This document shows, piece after piece, positions 12,901-24,599 of a stretch of DNA of 64,000 nt. The notes beneath the pieces were generated by a model. It had not been told where the DNA came from and made no database searches. It was given only the letters and a program-made list of their open reading frames with translations. The stretch is from Scleromitrula shiraiana (Eukaryota; Ascomycota; Leotiomycetes; Helotiales; Sclerotiniaceae), in the NCBI GenBank assembly GCA_028455995.1, contig JABELC010000001.1:732501-796500 (forward strand), written 5' to 3'. The position numbers were made by a program, and so were the translations under genes. Each line of letters begins with the position of its first letter. Position 1 is the first letter of the stretch.

Positions 12901-13607
12901 CATCCCCATTTCTGTTCCCATATCCCGCCTTTTCTATGCCCGACCTTCATACTAATATGTTTCCCATAAGTAAAAACCGTTCCCTCGGTTCCAAAAGTTT
13001 GTAATTGCATACCCATCTCCCCGATATGCGCGGGCCTAACTTCGCCTCGTGCGATGTTGATAACGATATTAGTTAGATCCCAGTCTTCCTAAGCATTCCC
13101 AGCTCTTTCTAGAATTCCCTTATTGTGAATATGATCATTAGAATTCTCAATCCCGTCCCATTCAATCCAAGCCATGACACCTTTGATTCGAAAACATAGT
13201 AATAAAAGGAAAGAATAAGCAGATAGATGCAACGACTATTTCCTTCATCAGAATGATCACCAGATATATGTAACATTTAGAACAAGCTGGGCAATCAGCC
13301 ATATGTGTGCTGCGTCTGCGTGCGATGAAATAATGTAAACAATATGCAAAGAAAATTTGCCCAATTCTCCTGTCCACCCCCAACCCGCTGTTTCGAAAAT
13401 CATTTTTCTATTGTCCCATTTTCGCCCAATAATAAAAATAAAAGAAGGAAGCTATGTAGATCGCACCTATTTGAGTAAACAATACACGCCCGCAGTCGCA
13501 AAGAACATCGTATTCGGCGAGAAAATGAAAGACTTTTGGGCAACGAAGAAAAGAAAAAGAAAATCCGAAGAAAAGTAAAAAAGTTCTTGAGTTGATCGAA
13601 TATCTGC
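9967..13607. other. Gene-poor region, no gene supported
   Basis: About 3.6 kb without a frame that looks like a protein. Several frames of 60-130 codons exist on both strands but are Ser/Cys/Ile-rich, overlap each other and show no conserved motif. A GGTAA pentamer array lies at 10971-11005. Part of the right end must be the 3' region of the minus-strand zinc-cluster gene. An unannotated non-coding transcript cannot be excluded. Confidence 0.5.
10971..11005. repeat. (GGTAA)n pentanucleotide repeat
   Basis: Six to seven GGTAA-type units, two of them altered (AGCAA, AGTAA), in non-coding DNA. Confidence 0.8.
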
Positions 13608-15191
13608 TCATCGTAAAGGCAATGCAGAATGCGAATGGGGCAAACCGTCGTGATATCGGAGGTGTTGTTGCGGTTGACCGCCGATTTGTTGTTGAAGGGG
13701 ATTGTGATTCTGCGTTGAATTTTGCATGTTGGGAAGATTGGGTAGAGGATACGATTCTTGTACAGGCATCGGCTGATAGCCGTGTCCACTGGCTAGGGTG
13801 CCACCACTAAACTTTCGATTATTAGCCGATAGGGAACTCTCGGTGGTGTTGGTTTGGCTACTTTGACGGCTTCTGGTTGTGTCGCTTCCACTACTTGTTC
13901 CGTAGTTGCTGAGTTCTGGGGAAGATTCGTTAGGTTGGGGATAGTAATTTATGGTTGGGAGGGATTGCTGCGGGGTGTAAAGATCGTTTCCTGCTTGGCT
14001 TGTTGCAATGTGCTGTTGCGAGTTGTAAGCCATTTCTGCAGCTTCGGATGCGATATCTCTGTTTGGAAGAGACATGTATAAAGTATTCTCGTGCATTGAG
14101 GAATTTAACCCCTTAGAACCATTTCCATTCATCATGTTGGGCCCAACAATACCATAAGGATGAAGTGCCTGCTGTGCGCTTGCAAGTCCGTCGTTGGATC
14201 TAGGATATTGTCGATTGACACTTGGCTGTGGTAGTACTCTTTCATTTCCATTGAGGGAGTTTGGCACAGGGAGAGATACATTAAGTGGAAAGCTTTTTGA
14301 GTCCGAACCGTCCATTGACCGAACGCCATAAATTGACTCCATATAGTTTGGAGGTGGATTCGTTCTCTGCCGCGTGAGATTATGGGCTGGGTAATTTGAA
14401 ACTGGGACACTTTGATAAGATATGCCTACGGTTGGCTGGCCATAAGTTGACTCGGACTCCGTAGGAACGACCTGGTATGCATTATTCGACACGGGAAATT
14501 CAACGGAATCCTCTGAGTAGTCATTATAGCTCATATTGAGGAACCTGGGGCCTGATAAATTATACGGTAAATTGTTTGACCGAAAATTGAGCCCCTCAAG
14601 ATTGGTTTGGGTGACATTCTGGTTTTGATAATAACCAGTAGCAAGTTGGGTGTTAGATGCAAAACGGCAAGGAGTACGCGAGTGGCTGCCGTGAAAGTAA
14701 TCTGTGAGTTCTTTTGCTTGTTCGAGAGCATGTGCGGATACCTATAAAGCTCGAGTCAGCGTTGAGTTCTCTATGCCAAAGAACTGATTGCAATTACTCT
14801 CAAAAAATGGCATTCACTATTGCCTGCCGACTTGCAATTCAAACAAGGATCTCCGTTGAGGGGATCTCCACTACAGCGAATTTTGCGCTTGCGACAACGG
14901 TTACACTATTTGTGAAATGGTCAGTTTGAAGCGAATTATAGGATTTTCCATAGCTGAGTAGAAAACTGAAAACGATGAACATACCGCAACAGGAATTCTG
15001 CGCCTAGTGTGAGTGTTCGAATCATGTTCTTGCGAATGATCCCCATTTCGAGTATCATTGTATGGTGCCCGCACTCCTCCATGTACTGCATTTTCTTGTC
15101 GGTCCTGGGTTAAAGGAAAGCTTTGGCCGTCCCTATCACACCTGCGGAATGTAGTGTCCTCCTCAGGATAGTAAGTTCCTCGAGTCACCAT
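13608..15191 (-). CDS. Zn(II)2Cys6 transcription factor
   Basis: Fungal binuclear zinc-cluster regulator, expected in the nucleus binding CGG-type half sites. Exons on the minus strand are 15191-14985, 14905-14798 and 14741-13608, joined in phase, giving 482 residues. The first exon codes a hydrophilic 69-residue leader ending TRRRIPVA. The second exon holds almost the whole cluster: CNRCRKRKIRC followed by CLNC and a final Cys, with spacing C-x2-C-x6-C-x9-C-x2-C-x7-C. The remaining roughly 370 residues are rich in Asn, Gln, Ser and Pro and include NPPPNY and a Gln-rich end (LQQQ, QPQQ). I see no helical middle-homology domain. It may be a short regulator relying on a low-complexity activation region. 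The target pathway is unknown, and neighbours give no clue. Confidence 0.87.
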
Positions 15192-18100
15192 CTAGGTCCA
15201 TAAGTATTCGATCGGATGTTTTGAAGGGATTCTGATCGCTGCCTGGCTTACCTTCATAGATTTTTGGAGCAAGTAAATCCAAGTATGTCAAATCGTCTGT
15301 GCAAGAAAAGGAATAAGTCGAATTTGATAGAATTGTCAAGGCCTAATACCAATAAATGCTAAGGATATTATCATCAAATCGTGGGGCTGTCAGGCGAAGG
15401 AAGGCAGGCATTATTATAATGCGTACTGTACGACAGAGAGTACAATGTTTGCTTAATACCTAGTGGATTGAAAAATGCTAAACCTGCATAAATTATGTAT
15501 TCTGATATCTGACAAAAATAATAATGATTAAGCACGAATATTCTGGGTATAAGCATCTTAAAGTTAGTGTAATACTCCACGGTTTCCTGCAGTAGTAGCT
15601 TATAAGAATAGATCGACACAGGGAAGGCCGGCATCTACAACAAACAGCCGTCCAAGGCTGGCCACTCTATGGCTTGAGAAGTTGAGACCATCAAATCATT
15701 TTAGCCCGGATGGATTACAACTTCGAATGCAATTAAGATGAGACTGTCTCGATAGATGAAACTAGTTCACAACAGACAAAGAATTCAGGGTCCTAACCAA
15801 TTCTTAAACCTCCACTAAGTGATTGACAGCTTTCTGAAAAGATTAGATGCGACTTGCCGTTCCCCATCGTCCCCATATGTATCTTTGACAAGATGAGCAA
15901 GCTTTGCTTCTTCTAGACAGAGCTACAGCTGTTGCTCATTGTAGATGACAGATAACGACAGCTCGCTTGGTGGCATAAAAGAAAGTCAACAAACAATCGA
16001 GGCACAAAAGATTGCTAACGGTATGGTACTACTGCACTTACTGTACTAAAGCAAACGTACTACCAGGATTAGTATTACGTTACGTCGCTATTCAGGGACC
16101 GCAGCCTTATTCAGAACTTTAGAAGAGCAACCGGATCTTCCTATTCCGTTCCAGAAAAAACATTAAGCTATTGAGGCATATGCAGCGCTGATAGAGCAAT
16201 GTTGGTTTCCAAAGTTTAAAGCATATATATTTGAACAAAATTGGCTGCAGCTTAGAATATGCCCTATGGTTGACCGCTTCCCCAAAGTCTGTCAGAGATT
16301 TGCACTACAATTGATTCTTACCCTGGAATTGTAATAGGCAAACACACATCATCCGATCAAGCGCTCATTCCCATCCAAGCATAGCGTTGTTTGCTATAAG
16401 TGGTATAGCCGCATTGATGTCGCCCTTATGCAACTTAAACCTTGATTTTCTGTAAATGTTGTAGAACTGCACCAAAAAGATTGGATCATCTGAAATGAAG
16501 AGAATTGTTTGGAGGGGGAAATCGAAATGTTTTACGAGAGGTATGATCGAAGCAATGCAACATGTAGATGTTTATGGGCCGTTTGATTGGCCTCGTTCTC
16601 TAAATTATGTGGCTTTTCAGTGCCACTTGTAGGCTCACAGCTGCGCTACTTTGGAGGGACCATGAGCACAAATAACTGCACTCTGCATGGTTCATAATAG
16701 CACAAGGTGAGCATGTAAGGAACGCTCTTGAGATTTCCACAGTTGCACCAATGATGACGAAAAGGTATTGTGGAACGAAAATAAAATTATACCAGATCTT
16801 GATGAAATGCAAATTCTTGATCGGGATGCCGAGGCTGGAGAGAAGAGCGCAGTGAATGCTTCTGCTGGGTAAGACCTTGCAGGAGATACACCAGCTTCCA
16901 CCGGAACGTACCTAGGTAAGCAAGATCGTGTAGGTAAGATGAGATCAAGCACCGCACGTTTTAATATCTCCGAAGCTCTGAAGATTAATTTGAGATTTAT
17001 AAATAAGGTTAAGCCGATCATAACAACGGGGTCGGCAGGTATTCCAATTATTGTAACAAATAGAGCCCTCGGACTTACTCTTCACCTGGGGCCATGCATA
17101 TTAACATGGAGCACAGCAGAACTCGGCCGGCTAACTTACTTCCCCGGACAAAAATGAAAGTGGTAGGATCGAATACCGGGATCGTTTTGTTCATCCCATA
17201 CACGTTTAGAGTATTGCCTTACTGTTAAAAATACCAAAAGATTGGCTGCATGACTCTGACAGATATATGCATCTACCCGTGCCAAGGGTCTAGACAGCCA
17301 ATGGCACCGCTCATCCTCCAATAACCTGGTTGTCGTCTAGAACCTCAAATAGATGTTGTACTTGGGTGTGATGTTGCATTGCAGAAAGAAGTAGGATTAT
17401 GAGGAAGTAGCGCCTTGTTTCTCGAAGATTTGTTGAAGATGCTCTGCTGATTGGAATCTTGACAGACCCCATCCTAGCATCGATGCATCAATCTTTAAAC
17501 ACGACGCATATCGTTTGCATCTCGAATTAAGAACGGCGATCTATAGTACCGGGCGTAAGGCACAGTGGCTTAAAAGCCACCTGCAAAGTGGTGAACTAGC
17601 GACATATACGGAGATTTTTAACCCTTGCCCGCAGAACTCCAATATGGCACATATCCAATAAAGAATCTTCCCAGTATTCACTACATCTGCGGAAAGATCC
17701 GATAGCCCATTATGAAGATCTGAATTCTGGACATGATGCCATTTTTATCCAATGTCTATGTAGGCACAGAGCAGAGGCCCAACAGTGCAAGTGATCTGAA
17801 CAATTGGATCAAGATATCATCATGGCTGCCTCTTGGATTTGTTCCCATAGCGCATGCTTTGAAAAAGAAGATTTTGAAGAAGACAAATCAATCGTGATTG
17901 CCTCCAAGTTGCGATTGCGCAACGATTGCTTTGGACTCCATGTTAACCATTGAGACATTGCTAATTAGAAACTCCTCACCAACATCTGTAAAGCAGAACT
18001 TTCTACTTATTCAGGAAACCATCTTAGCTAGGCAATTGCCAGATGCCCAGTTGAAGAGATATAACTTATGAAGACATGGATTCAGAGGCTTTGCAGTTGC

Positions 18101-18480
18101 TCTGCTATGAGTAAAACAATCGAGAGAAAGTTTTTGAATATGAAGACCCTATATGTGGTATGGCAGTGCAGCAGTATTTTGAATAACTTTTGATAATTAG
18201 TAGATGAAGAGCTTCGAATGTAAACGGTAACAGGTGATTAGATTGTGGATTGATCTAATTGTATCGGATATGTTTGATCCTTCGATTCCATGTGCAATTG
18301 CTCTGCGATAAGAAGTTAAGAAAAAAAGTGACGATGCCGACGTTTAACCGTGGCGCGGATCAATTATACCAGCGCGTTGTGTGACATAAGACTATTTACA
18401 TACCTAGGTACTTACAATTGAGAATATAACAAGCGACCTCGGTTTCCTTCGAGATTAGATTATCTATAATCTTTTATATC
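15192..18480. other. Gene-poor region, no gene supported
   Basis: About 3.3 kb with many stops in all frames. A few minus-strand patches (roughly 16600-17050) encode hydrophobic stretches that look membrane-protein-like, for example VVMIGLTLFINLKLIF, but they are in different frames and broken by stops. At most this is a decayed gene and I do not name it. Confidence 0.45.
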
Positions 18481-20038
18481 ATGAGTGTACTCCTAGAAAC
18501 ATCTGCTGGCGATCTAGTTATTGATCTATTGGTTGACTATGCGCCTAAGCTTTGCGAAAAGTAAGTAGCTTCCCGATTTCCTTTCTTCCACTTCCTCTAC
18601 TTCATAAGTGGCTGAACACATAGATACTAAGAATGATTACGGTGATATAGCTTCCTAAAGCTTTGCAAAATTAAATACTACAACTTCTCCCCCGTTTACG
18701 GCGTTCAGAAAAACTTCTCGTGTCAGACTGGCGATCCAATTGGACCTGATGGTGATGGAGGAAGCTCAATATGGGGATTGATAGATGGACCGACGAAGAA
18801 GACATTCAAGGCAGATCTCCACCCAAAGTTAAAACATGCAGAGAGGGGTACCGTTAGTATGGCTACTGCGCCGTCAACGAGGGATCCGGATGAACGTCTC
18901 GCAGGAAGCCAATTTATAATTACATTGGGAGATGATTTGGATTACTTGGATGGGAAGGCAGCTATATTTGGAAAAGTGGTAGAGGGTTTCGATGCGCTTG
19001 AGAAAATCAATGATGCATTCTGTGACGATAAAGGAAGACCTTTGGTGGATATACGTATCAAGCATACCGTCATTTTAGATGATCCCTACGATGATCCAGC
19101 AGGTCTTGTCGAGCCACTAGAAAGCCCTCTACCCTCGAAGGCACAATTAGCTACCGTTCGGATTGGCGAAGACGATAATTTGGAGGAAGAAACAGACCCG
19201 GATGTAGTTGAGAAACAGCGAAGAGAACGAGAAGCAAGGGCGCAAGCTCTGACTTTGGAGATGGTTGGAGATCTACCTTTCGCAGAAGTGAAACCGCCGG
19301 AGAATGTTCTATTCGTATGTAAACTTAATTCAGTCACTACAGGTAACACACCTTCTCCACCTTTGAAACTTTTGATCAAATGCTAACTCCTCGCTGTTAG
19401 ATGAGGATCTCGAATTAATCTTTAGTCGTTTTGGCAAAATCCTTTCCTGCGAAGTAATACGGGACAAACTATCAGGCGACAGCTTGCAATACGCCTTCAT
19501 AGAATATGAAGATCAATCTTCCTGCGAACAAGCATATTTCAAAATGCAAGGCGTATTAATCGATGATCACAGAATCCACGTTGATTTCTCCCAAAGTGTT
19601 TCCAAACTATCCGATACATGGCGAACGGCGACAAACTCCAAGAGAAGACAAGGAGGTGGTGGATTTGGTGGTGTGAGTGGATTGGAGAAGAAGAGACAAT
19701 ATAGGAATGCAGATTATAGTTCTGGTCCGCGAAGGGATAAATACGGAATGATCATTGATGAGGCTGAGTTGAGGAAGAGACATGAGAGGGAGGGTAGGCA
19801 GAAGGATGATGATAGGATAAGGGAGAGGGAAAGGGATAGTGACAAGGGAAGAGATAGAGATAGGGAGAGGAGTAGGAGTCCTAGGAGAGAGCGGAGAGAT
19901 TACGGTGGAAGAGATGATAGGAGAGATGGCAGGCGAGGTGGCGGTCATAATAGATATGATGAGCGAGAGCGAAGAGATAGGGATAGATATGATAACCGAG
20001 ATAGGAATAGGGGAAGAAGTGATTACAGACGGCGATAA
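18481..20038 (+). CDS. cyp6: PPIL4-type cyclophilin with RRM domain (Cyp6-like)
   Basis: Nuclear cyclophilin-RRM protein; relatives (PPIL4) associate with the spliceosome. Exons 18481-18560, 18651-19342 and 19401-20038 give 469 residues. Residues 1-165 form a cyclophilin-like domain ([49 protein letters not shown]). The catalytic Arg region reads [10 protein letters not shown], so the usual FHRVI arginine is absent, as in human PPIL4. A charged linker leads to an RRM with RNP2-like VLFVCKL and RNP1-like QYAFIEYED. The last 150 residues are Arg/Asp/Glu/Ser-rich ([16 protein letters not shown]), an RS/RD-type tail typical of splicing factors. Intron 2 splits the RRM just after the VTT of its first helix. 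Isomerase activity is doubtful; a binding role is more likely. Confidence 0.94.
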
Positions 20039-21536
20039 TGTTTTTGTAACGGAATAAGGGTTAAATTTGGCGTTAGGTTATGATCATAAAGGGATTATTC
20101 AAGGGCAGGTGCTAGCAATTAAGCCCCCCAAAGAATATCGAGGTATCACACCTGATGGAGTGCTTAGATTTAATGAACTAGTCACTCCTTAATAGGAGTA
20201 TCACAAGTTCAGAAGTTCTCAAAGCAATCTATTACTCAGTCTAAACAATCATCTTATCTCTTCTCCTTTCTCTGCTCACTCGATACCATATCATACCATG
20301 CTAATTTCAGCGCCAATGCAAACACCAATCTAATTCCCACAACTATCTGTCTATCCATCTGAATATCTAATACCCAACCAACAATGCACCGTCAACAATC
20401 TCTCCCCCCCTCCGCCTGTCCGGGAAAAAAATTCCATCTAACCCTTTGCCCCTTCCCTCCCCTCTCCTAAATATAAAACCATACCTTCCAACCAATCAAC
20501 CAACGATCCATCCAAATCAAAAAGAAACAAAGATAACTCCATCTCCTCTCCTTTAATGATATCAACAAACCTACATTATCCAGCCATTTAAATAAATCCC
20601 ACCATTTCCCCTCTCTAATATGCCTTCTCATCCTCACCCTGTATCCCCCTAAATAATCCATAAAACTAACACAATTTCCTTCCCATAGCAAAATGCAATC
20701 AACTACTCTACCACCCACCTTCTCAAGTTAGTCACTTCCACACGTCTAATTTGCTCTTCGATCTTCTTACAATCATATCTTACCCCTCTTCTGGTATTTT
20801 ATCTCGTCCCTGATACCATATCATTTAATAAACACAATAAATACGTCCCCACGTCCCCCTCCCAACTCAACTACTCAACCATCCATTACCCTTCATCTCC
20901 TATTCTCCTCTCATGCCTTTCGTTTCGTCTTCTCACTCACTCACCCACTCCCCACCAAAACCATCAATTCATCATTCAGCAACCGAGTAATCTATCTCTT
21001 TCTAATTCTCCTTGAGAGATAGAACGAAACGAGGCGGAATGCAGCCAATTTATCACACATTTTGGTGAACTATCAGTATTATTCAAACCGGTTTTCAAAT
21101 CAGTGGATCTTAATCCATGATCACTCTTCAAATTAGATTTGGCTATTTAGTTTTCTTATAGTCATCTAGGGTCAATACAGATAACTAAAGACTCTCGAAT
21201 GAAGAAGTTGAAATCAGAACTATTTGTTATTCGAATTGGAATAGAATTCTTGGAAACTTCATAAGAAACGAGAAGAATTTCTCTTCCCAGCTAAACTAAC
21301 GCGTTAGTGATCAGAGCACTAATACACCAAGAGACTAACAGCATTCATGGATCATCGAATGTTTCCACGTTGTTCATCGTCATTTTATCTCAACCAATAT
21401 CAGTACATTACTCGCCCTGTTTTGATGACAGTAGGTAAACCGGCACAGTGTAGAGCAGTTTTTTACTGTTTCAATCAGTGCTAAGTCATAACCTGAATGC
21501 AGATTAACAACAATACAGTATCCATTGATTTCTAGA
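20039..21536. other. Intergenic, strand-asymmetric, no gene seen
   Basis: No protein-like frame. From about 20220 to 21000 the plus strand is markedly poor in G and rich in C, T and A, which is unlike the flanks. It may be a long transcript leader or trailer. Confidence 0.5.
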
Positions 21537-23766
21537 CTACTTTCCTGGTGGTTCTATGATGGTTATGACGAATGGTAGTTTCTCCTCGCGGCATGTGATT
21601 CGAGATTGATATGTTATTTCGCCGACTACATGATATATCAGTGAACCAATCAACTTCAGCTGCATGTTGAATTATAGTCTTACTTGGTGTTGCAAGTATG
21701 GGGGATTTTAGCACATGTGCAAGGCCTAGTGCGCTGATACCTGCTTGGGGTGGTCGTTTAAATCTACGAATTTGTGAGCTCAACCAAAGCGTACCTAGCC
21801 ACAATAGCGAGACTCTTACGATGGCGGCTGATCTCGATATCTAGGTTCCATTGACTCGATTGGCAAGATGATCAAACTATTAGAGTTCTTTCCTGTAAGC
21901 AAAACATCGTGAAACCATCGGCGAAACATTTCAATTCTACCAAACTGCTCGCGACGTTCATCTTTGGATAAGCTCTTCCCATAAGACCTATATAATGTCA
22001 GCTTCCTACTTCAAATTACAACAGTGATCTTGAATTAAGATAACACAGGCCATGTTCTTTGATTCTGGGGGCTAGTGTATTGGGGGTGGTGGAATATATT
22101 CTTGTATCTCGTGCGCAAATCATCGTAATTGTGATATGCATCGTAACATTAAGCTGCAGCTGCCTTTTTATTAGACATTAGCGTAAGAGTCTATAAATCA
22201 GCGAACGAAATTCATGTACCTCATCAATAAATTCATGGAGAGTAGCGCCTTCTGCTTCCTTTGGGGGAGTTTTAGTCCACGCATTCTCAAATGAAATATC
22301 TATGGATTGTACACCGACGACTTCTTCCATCGACTCTACGAAACCTCGAGCTCTTTGAGTTTGTTCATCATTGATGATGTTCCAGAAATCCGTCGCCCAA
22401 ATTATCGAAGTAAATGGCTGTAGTATGTCTCATAAATGGCTCTTATATAGATTATATTGACATACCTTCGGCTCATCTTCCAAGGCCTGTCGGTCTAGCC
22501 ATTCGCTTGCAAAACAACCACGCGTTTTCAAGTCTCTCGCTAGTATACCGGCTGCATCCCATGTTCTTTATAGTCAGGCAGACGACTTCTTGTAGACTTG
22601 AATCATAGCTAGAGGAAAGCTTACTGGCAGAATGGCGCTATTCCGACTGAAGAGACAGCGCCGATAGTGGATCGGAGGCCAAAGCAGCCACACCACAGTG
22701 AAGGTCGTGTCACACTTGCCCAAGCTGCAATGATGCAATATTAATAGGTGGATTTGAACTGGATATATCGACTGACTAGCAGTTCCGATGGAAATATCAA
22801 GCCAGTCACACGATGCAATTGCTGCAGCGCTTCCTGAGCTGCTCCCACCCGTAGATTGATAGCCATCGCCGCGTGGATTCCATGGTGCTTGATAGTCAAT
22901 ATATTCCAAGGGCTCCTCCTAGTTTCCAAAAGAAGACAATTTCGCCTTCCACACAATCTCCACATCTTTCTCGACAAGAGAGTGAATGCATGGTGCCGAT
23001 TCTAAATAAGCGGGGTACGTATTTAGAAAGCTCGATTACCAGCTGAAGTTTTGATCCCCTTAAGGTTGATATTGTCTTTGATTACAACTCGTAAGCCGGC
23101 AAGCTTAGAGTTGTTCGCTACTCGTGCTTTAATGCGAGACCGGAGGGCAAAACAGAGAAATTGACTGCCGGGAACTTTCAAAGGAAACTGCTGGAAAGGA
23201 TCCGTAAATCTGGCTAGATATCAGACCGACTTCACTGTAGCTTGAAATTCCGATATGTACCTAGCCTGTGGTTCCAAAGTAGACATACGAGTACCGTTAA
23301 AGTCCTCTATGAGTCTCCACACATCACGAAGTTCTGTGCCAAATAAAGCGTATGGACCGGGTAGCAAATCCGGCTGTGAAGAGAAAATCACTTCTTGGTT
23401 GCCGAGACTGGCAAGATACTCTCGAGCATCAGCTGCGAGCTCAGAGTTGTGCTTTTTCAGTCTATGGAGTACCACAATGTCTAGGAAAGCATCATCAAAC
23501 ACATCATCATCAGCCTTGTATTTTTGAATATTGTTCTTCAGCCAACCGGCAGTCGAAATTGGCTCATGTTGAGAAAGTTGAAATACTGTGGCCAGAGTCA
23601 AATGTTTAGCGCGTGATGGAAAATAAACCTGCAAGGCGTGTCAACTCAGCAAGATCATTCATTTAGAGTGACAACATGCTGTCCCAGTGTGCAGAACAAT
23701 GTATCGAGCTCCAGAAATGGAGAACAGATACCCCTCAGTGTCAATGTTAAATACGAGCCTCGACAT
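21537..23766 (-). pseudogene. Amidase-signature family gene, inactivated
   Basis: Decayed member of the amidase signature (AS) hydrolase family, which cleaves carboxamide bonds. Reading 5' to 3' on the minus strand, family-like blocks appear in order. They are an N-terminal part (FFPSRAK-type segment, 23630-23265), KLAGLRVVIKDNINLKG with the catalytic-type Lys, [24 protein letters not shown], and the signature [12 protein letters not shown]. Next come [33 protein letters not shown], then a C-terminal GEITYQSRITC block ending at a stop at 21539-21537. Plausible introns separate the blocks. Two lesions break it: a one-base frameshift giving TAA at 23025-23023, where TSAGNRAF should run into NTYPAY, and a TAG at 22921-22919 in place of the Trp expected in SFGN(W)EEPLEYIDY. 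The first exon is uncertain (ATG at 23766-23764). The ends of the annotation are therefore approximate. Confidence 0.8.
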
Positions 23767-24599
23767 TTAGTCGTCTGGCCGCAGTGTCTATTGCTATATT
23801 TGACAAAACTTCGCCCAAGAAATGCACAACAATCAATCGGATATCTTATATGGCGGGTGTAAATAATGCAATGATGCTGGACTTGTCCATCTGTGGTCTT
23901 ACTAATTATGTATTTCTAGCTACATAGGTAATTATCGAACACGCACGCACAGCCAGGTGATTTTCAAGATTCACTACCCAAAGCCAATATCGCTTGTGTT
24001 GACTGGGAAAGGCATCCTTCGATCATCGTGGAGCTTGATCAGTGTCTGGGGAGGATACAGAACGTTTGAGTGGCCCAACAAGCAGTGACCTGGGCGCAGG
24101 CCATTTGATGTTTCCACGTTGTTCCAGCCCTTGTCACGAAGAGCTTATACTTGGATGAACTTGTGGCCTATCTCATGATTCTCTCAGAATGTGGTTTGGA
24201 AATAAATGTATTTGTCGGCTTTTGCACTGTTTAGTAAAGTATTTACTTAGATACTTCACATCAGCAAATAATTTGTATCAAGAATTAAAGCCTTGATTCA
24301 CGAAAATCTGTTATGGAGATAGTTTTGGTTGACACTTCATATATACCAAAATGTGCTCGAATAATATGGTAAAGTGCTTGTAAGCATTTATGACGTTTTG
24401 CCAAGCCGTGATTGGACATTTCAAGACGAAGGCGAACGCGCTCAGCTAATTTTTTATATTGCCAAAGTACTTCCTAGTATAAATAACTCATATCCAACTT
24501 GGAAGGTATGGAATCATAATTATGTTCTACAATTAATCAAATAGACCTTATATAGTGGTTACCGCAGCATGTAGCTATCCAGACAATCTGTACAACAAC
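23767..24599. other. Divergent intergenic region
   Basis: About 0.8 kb between the broken amidase (leftward) and the MFS gene (rightward). No coding potential seen. It would have been a shared promoter region if the two were once a co-regulated pair. Confidence 0.5.

Noticed and set aside
24555..24599. N-terminal extension of the DHA1-type transporter
   Set aside because: It begins with GTG, not ATG; the first ATG at 24600 leads directly to a normal transporter N-terminus.
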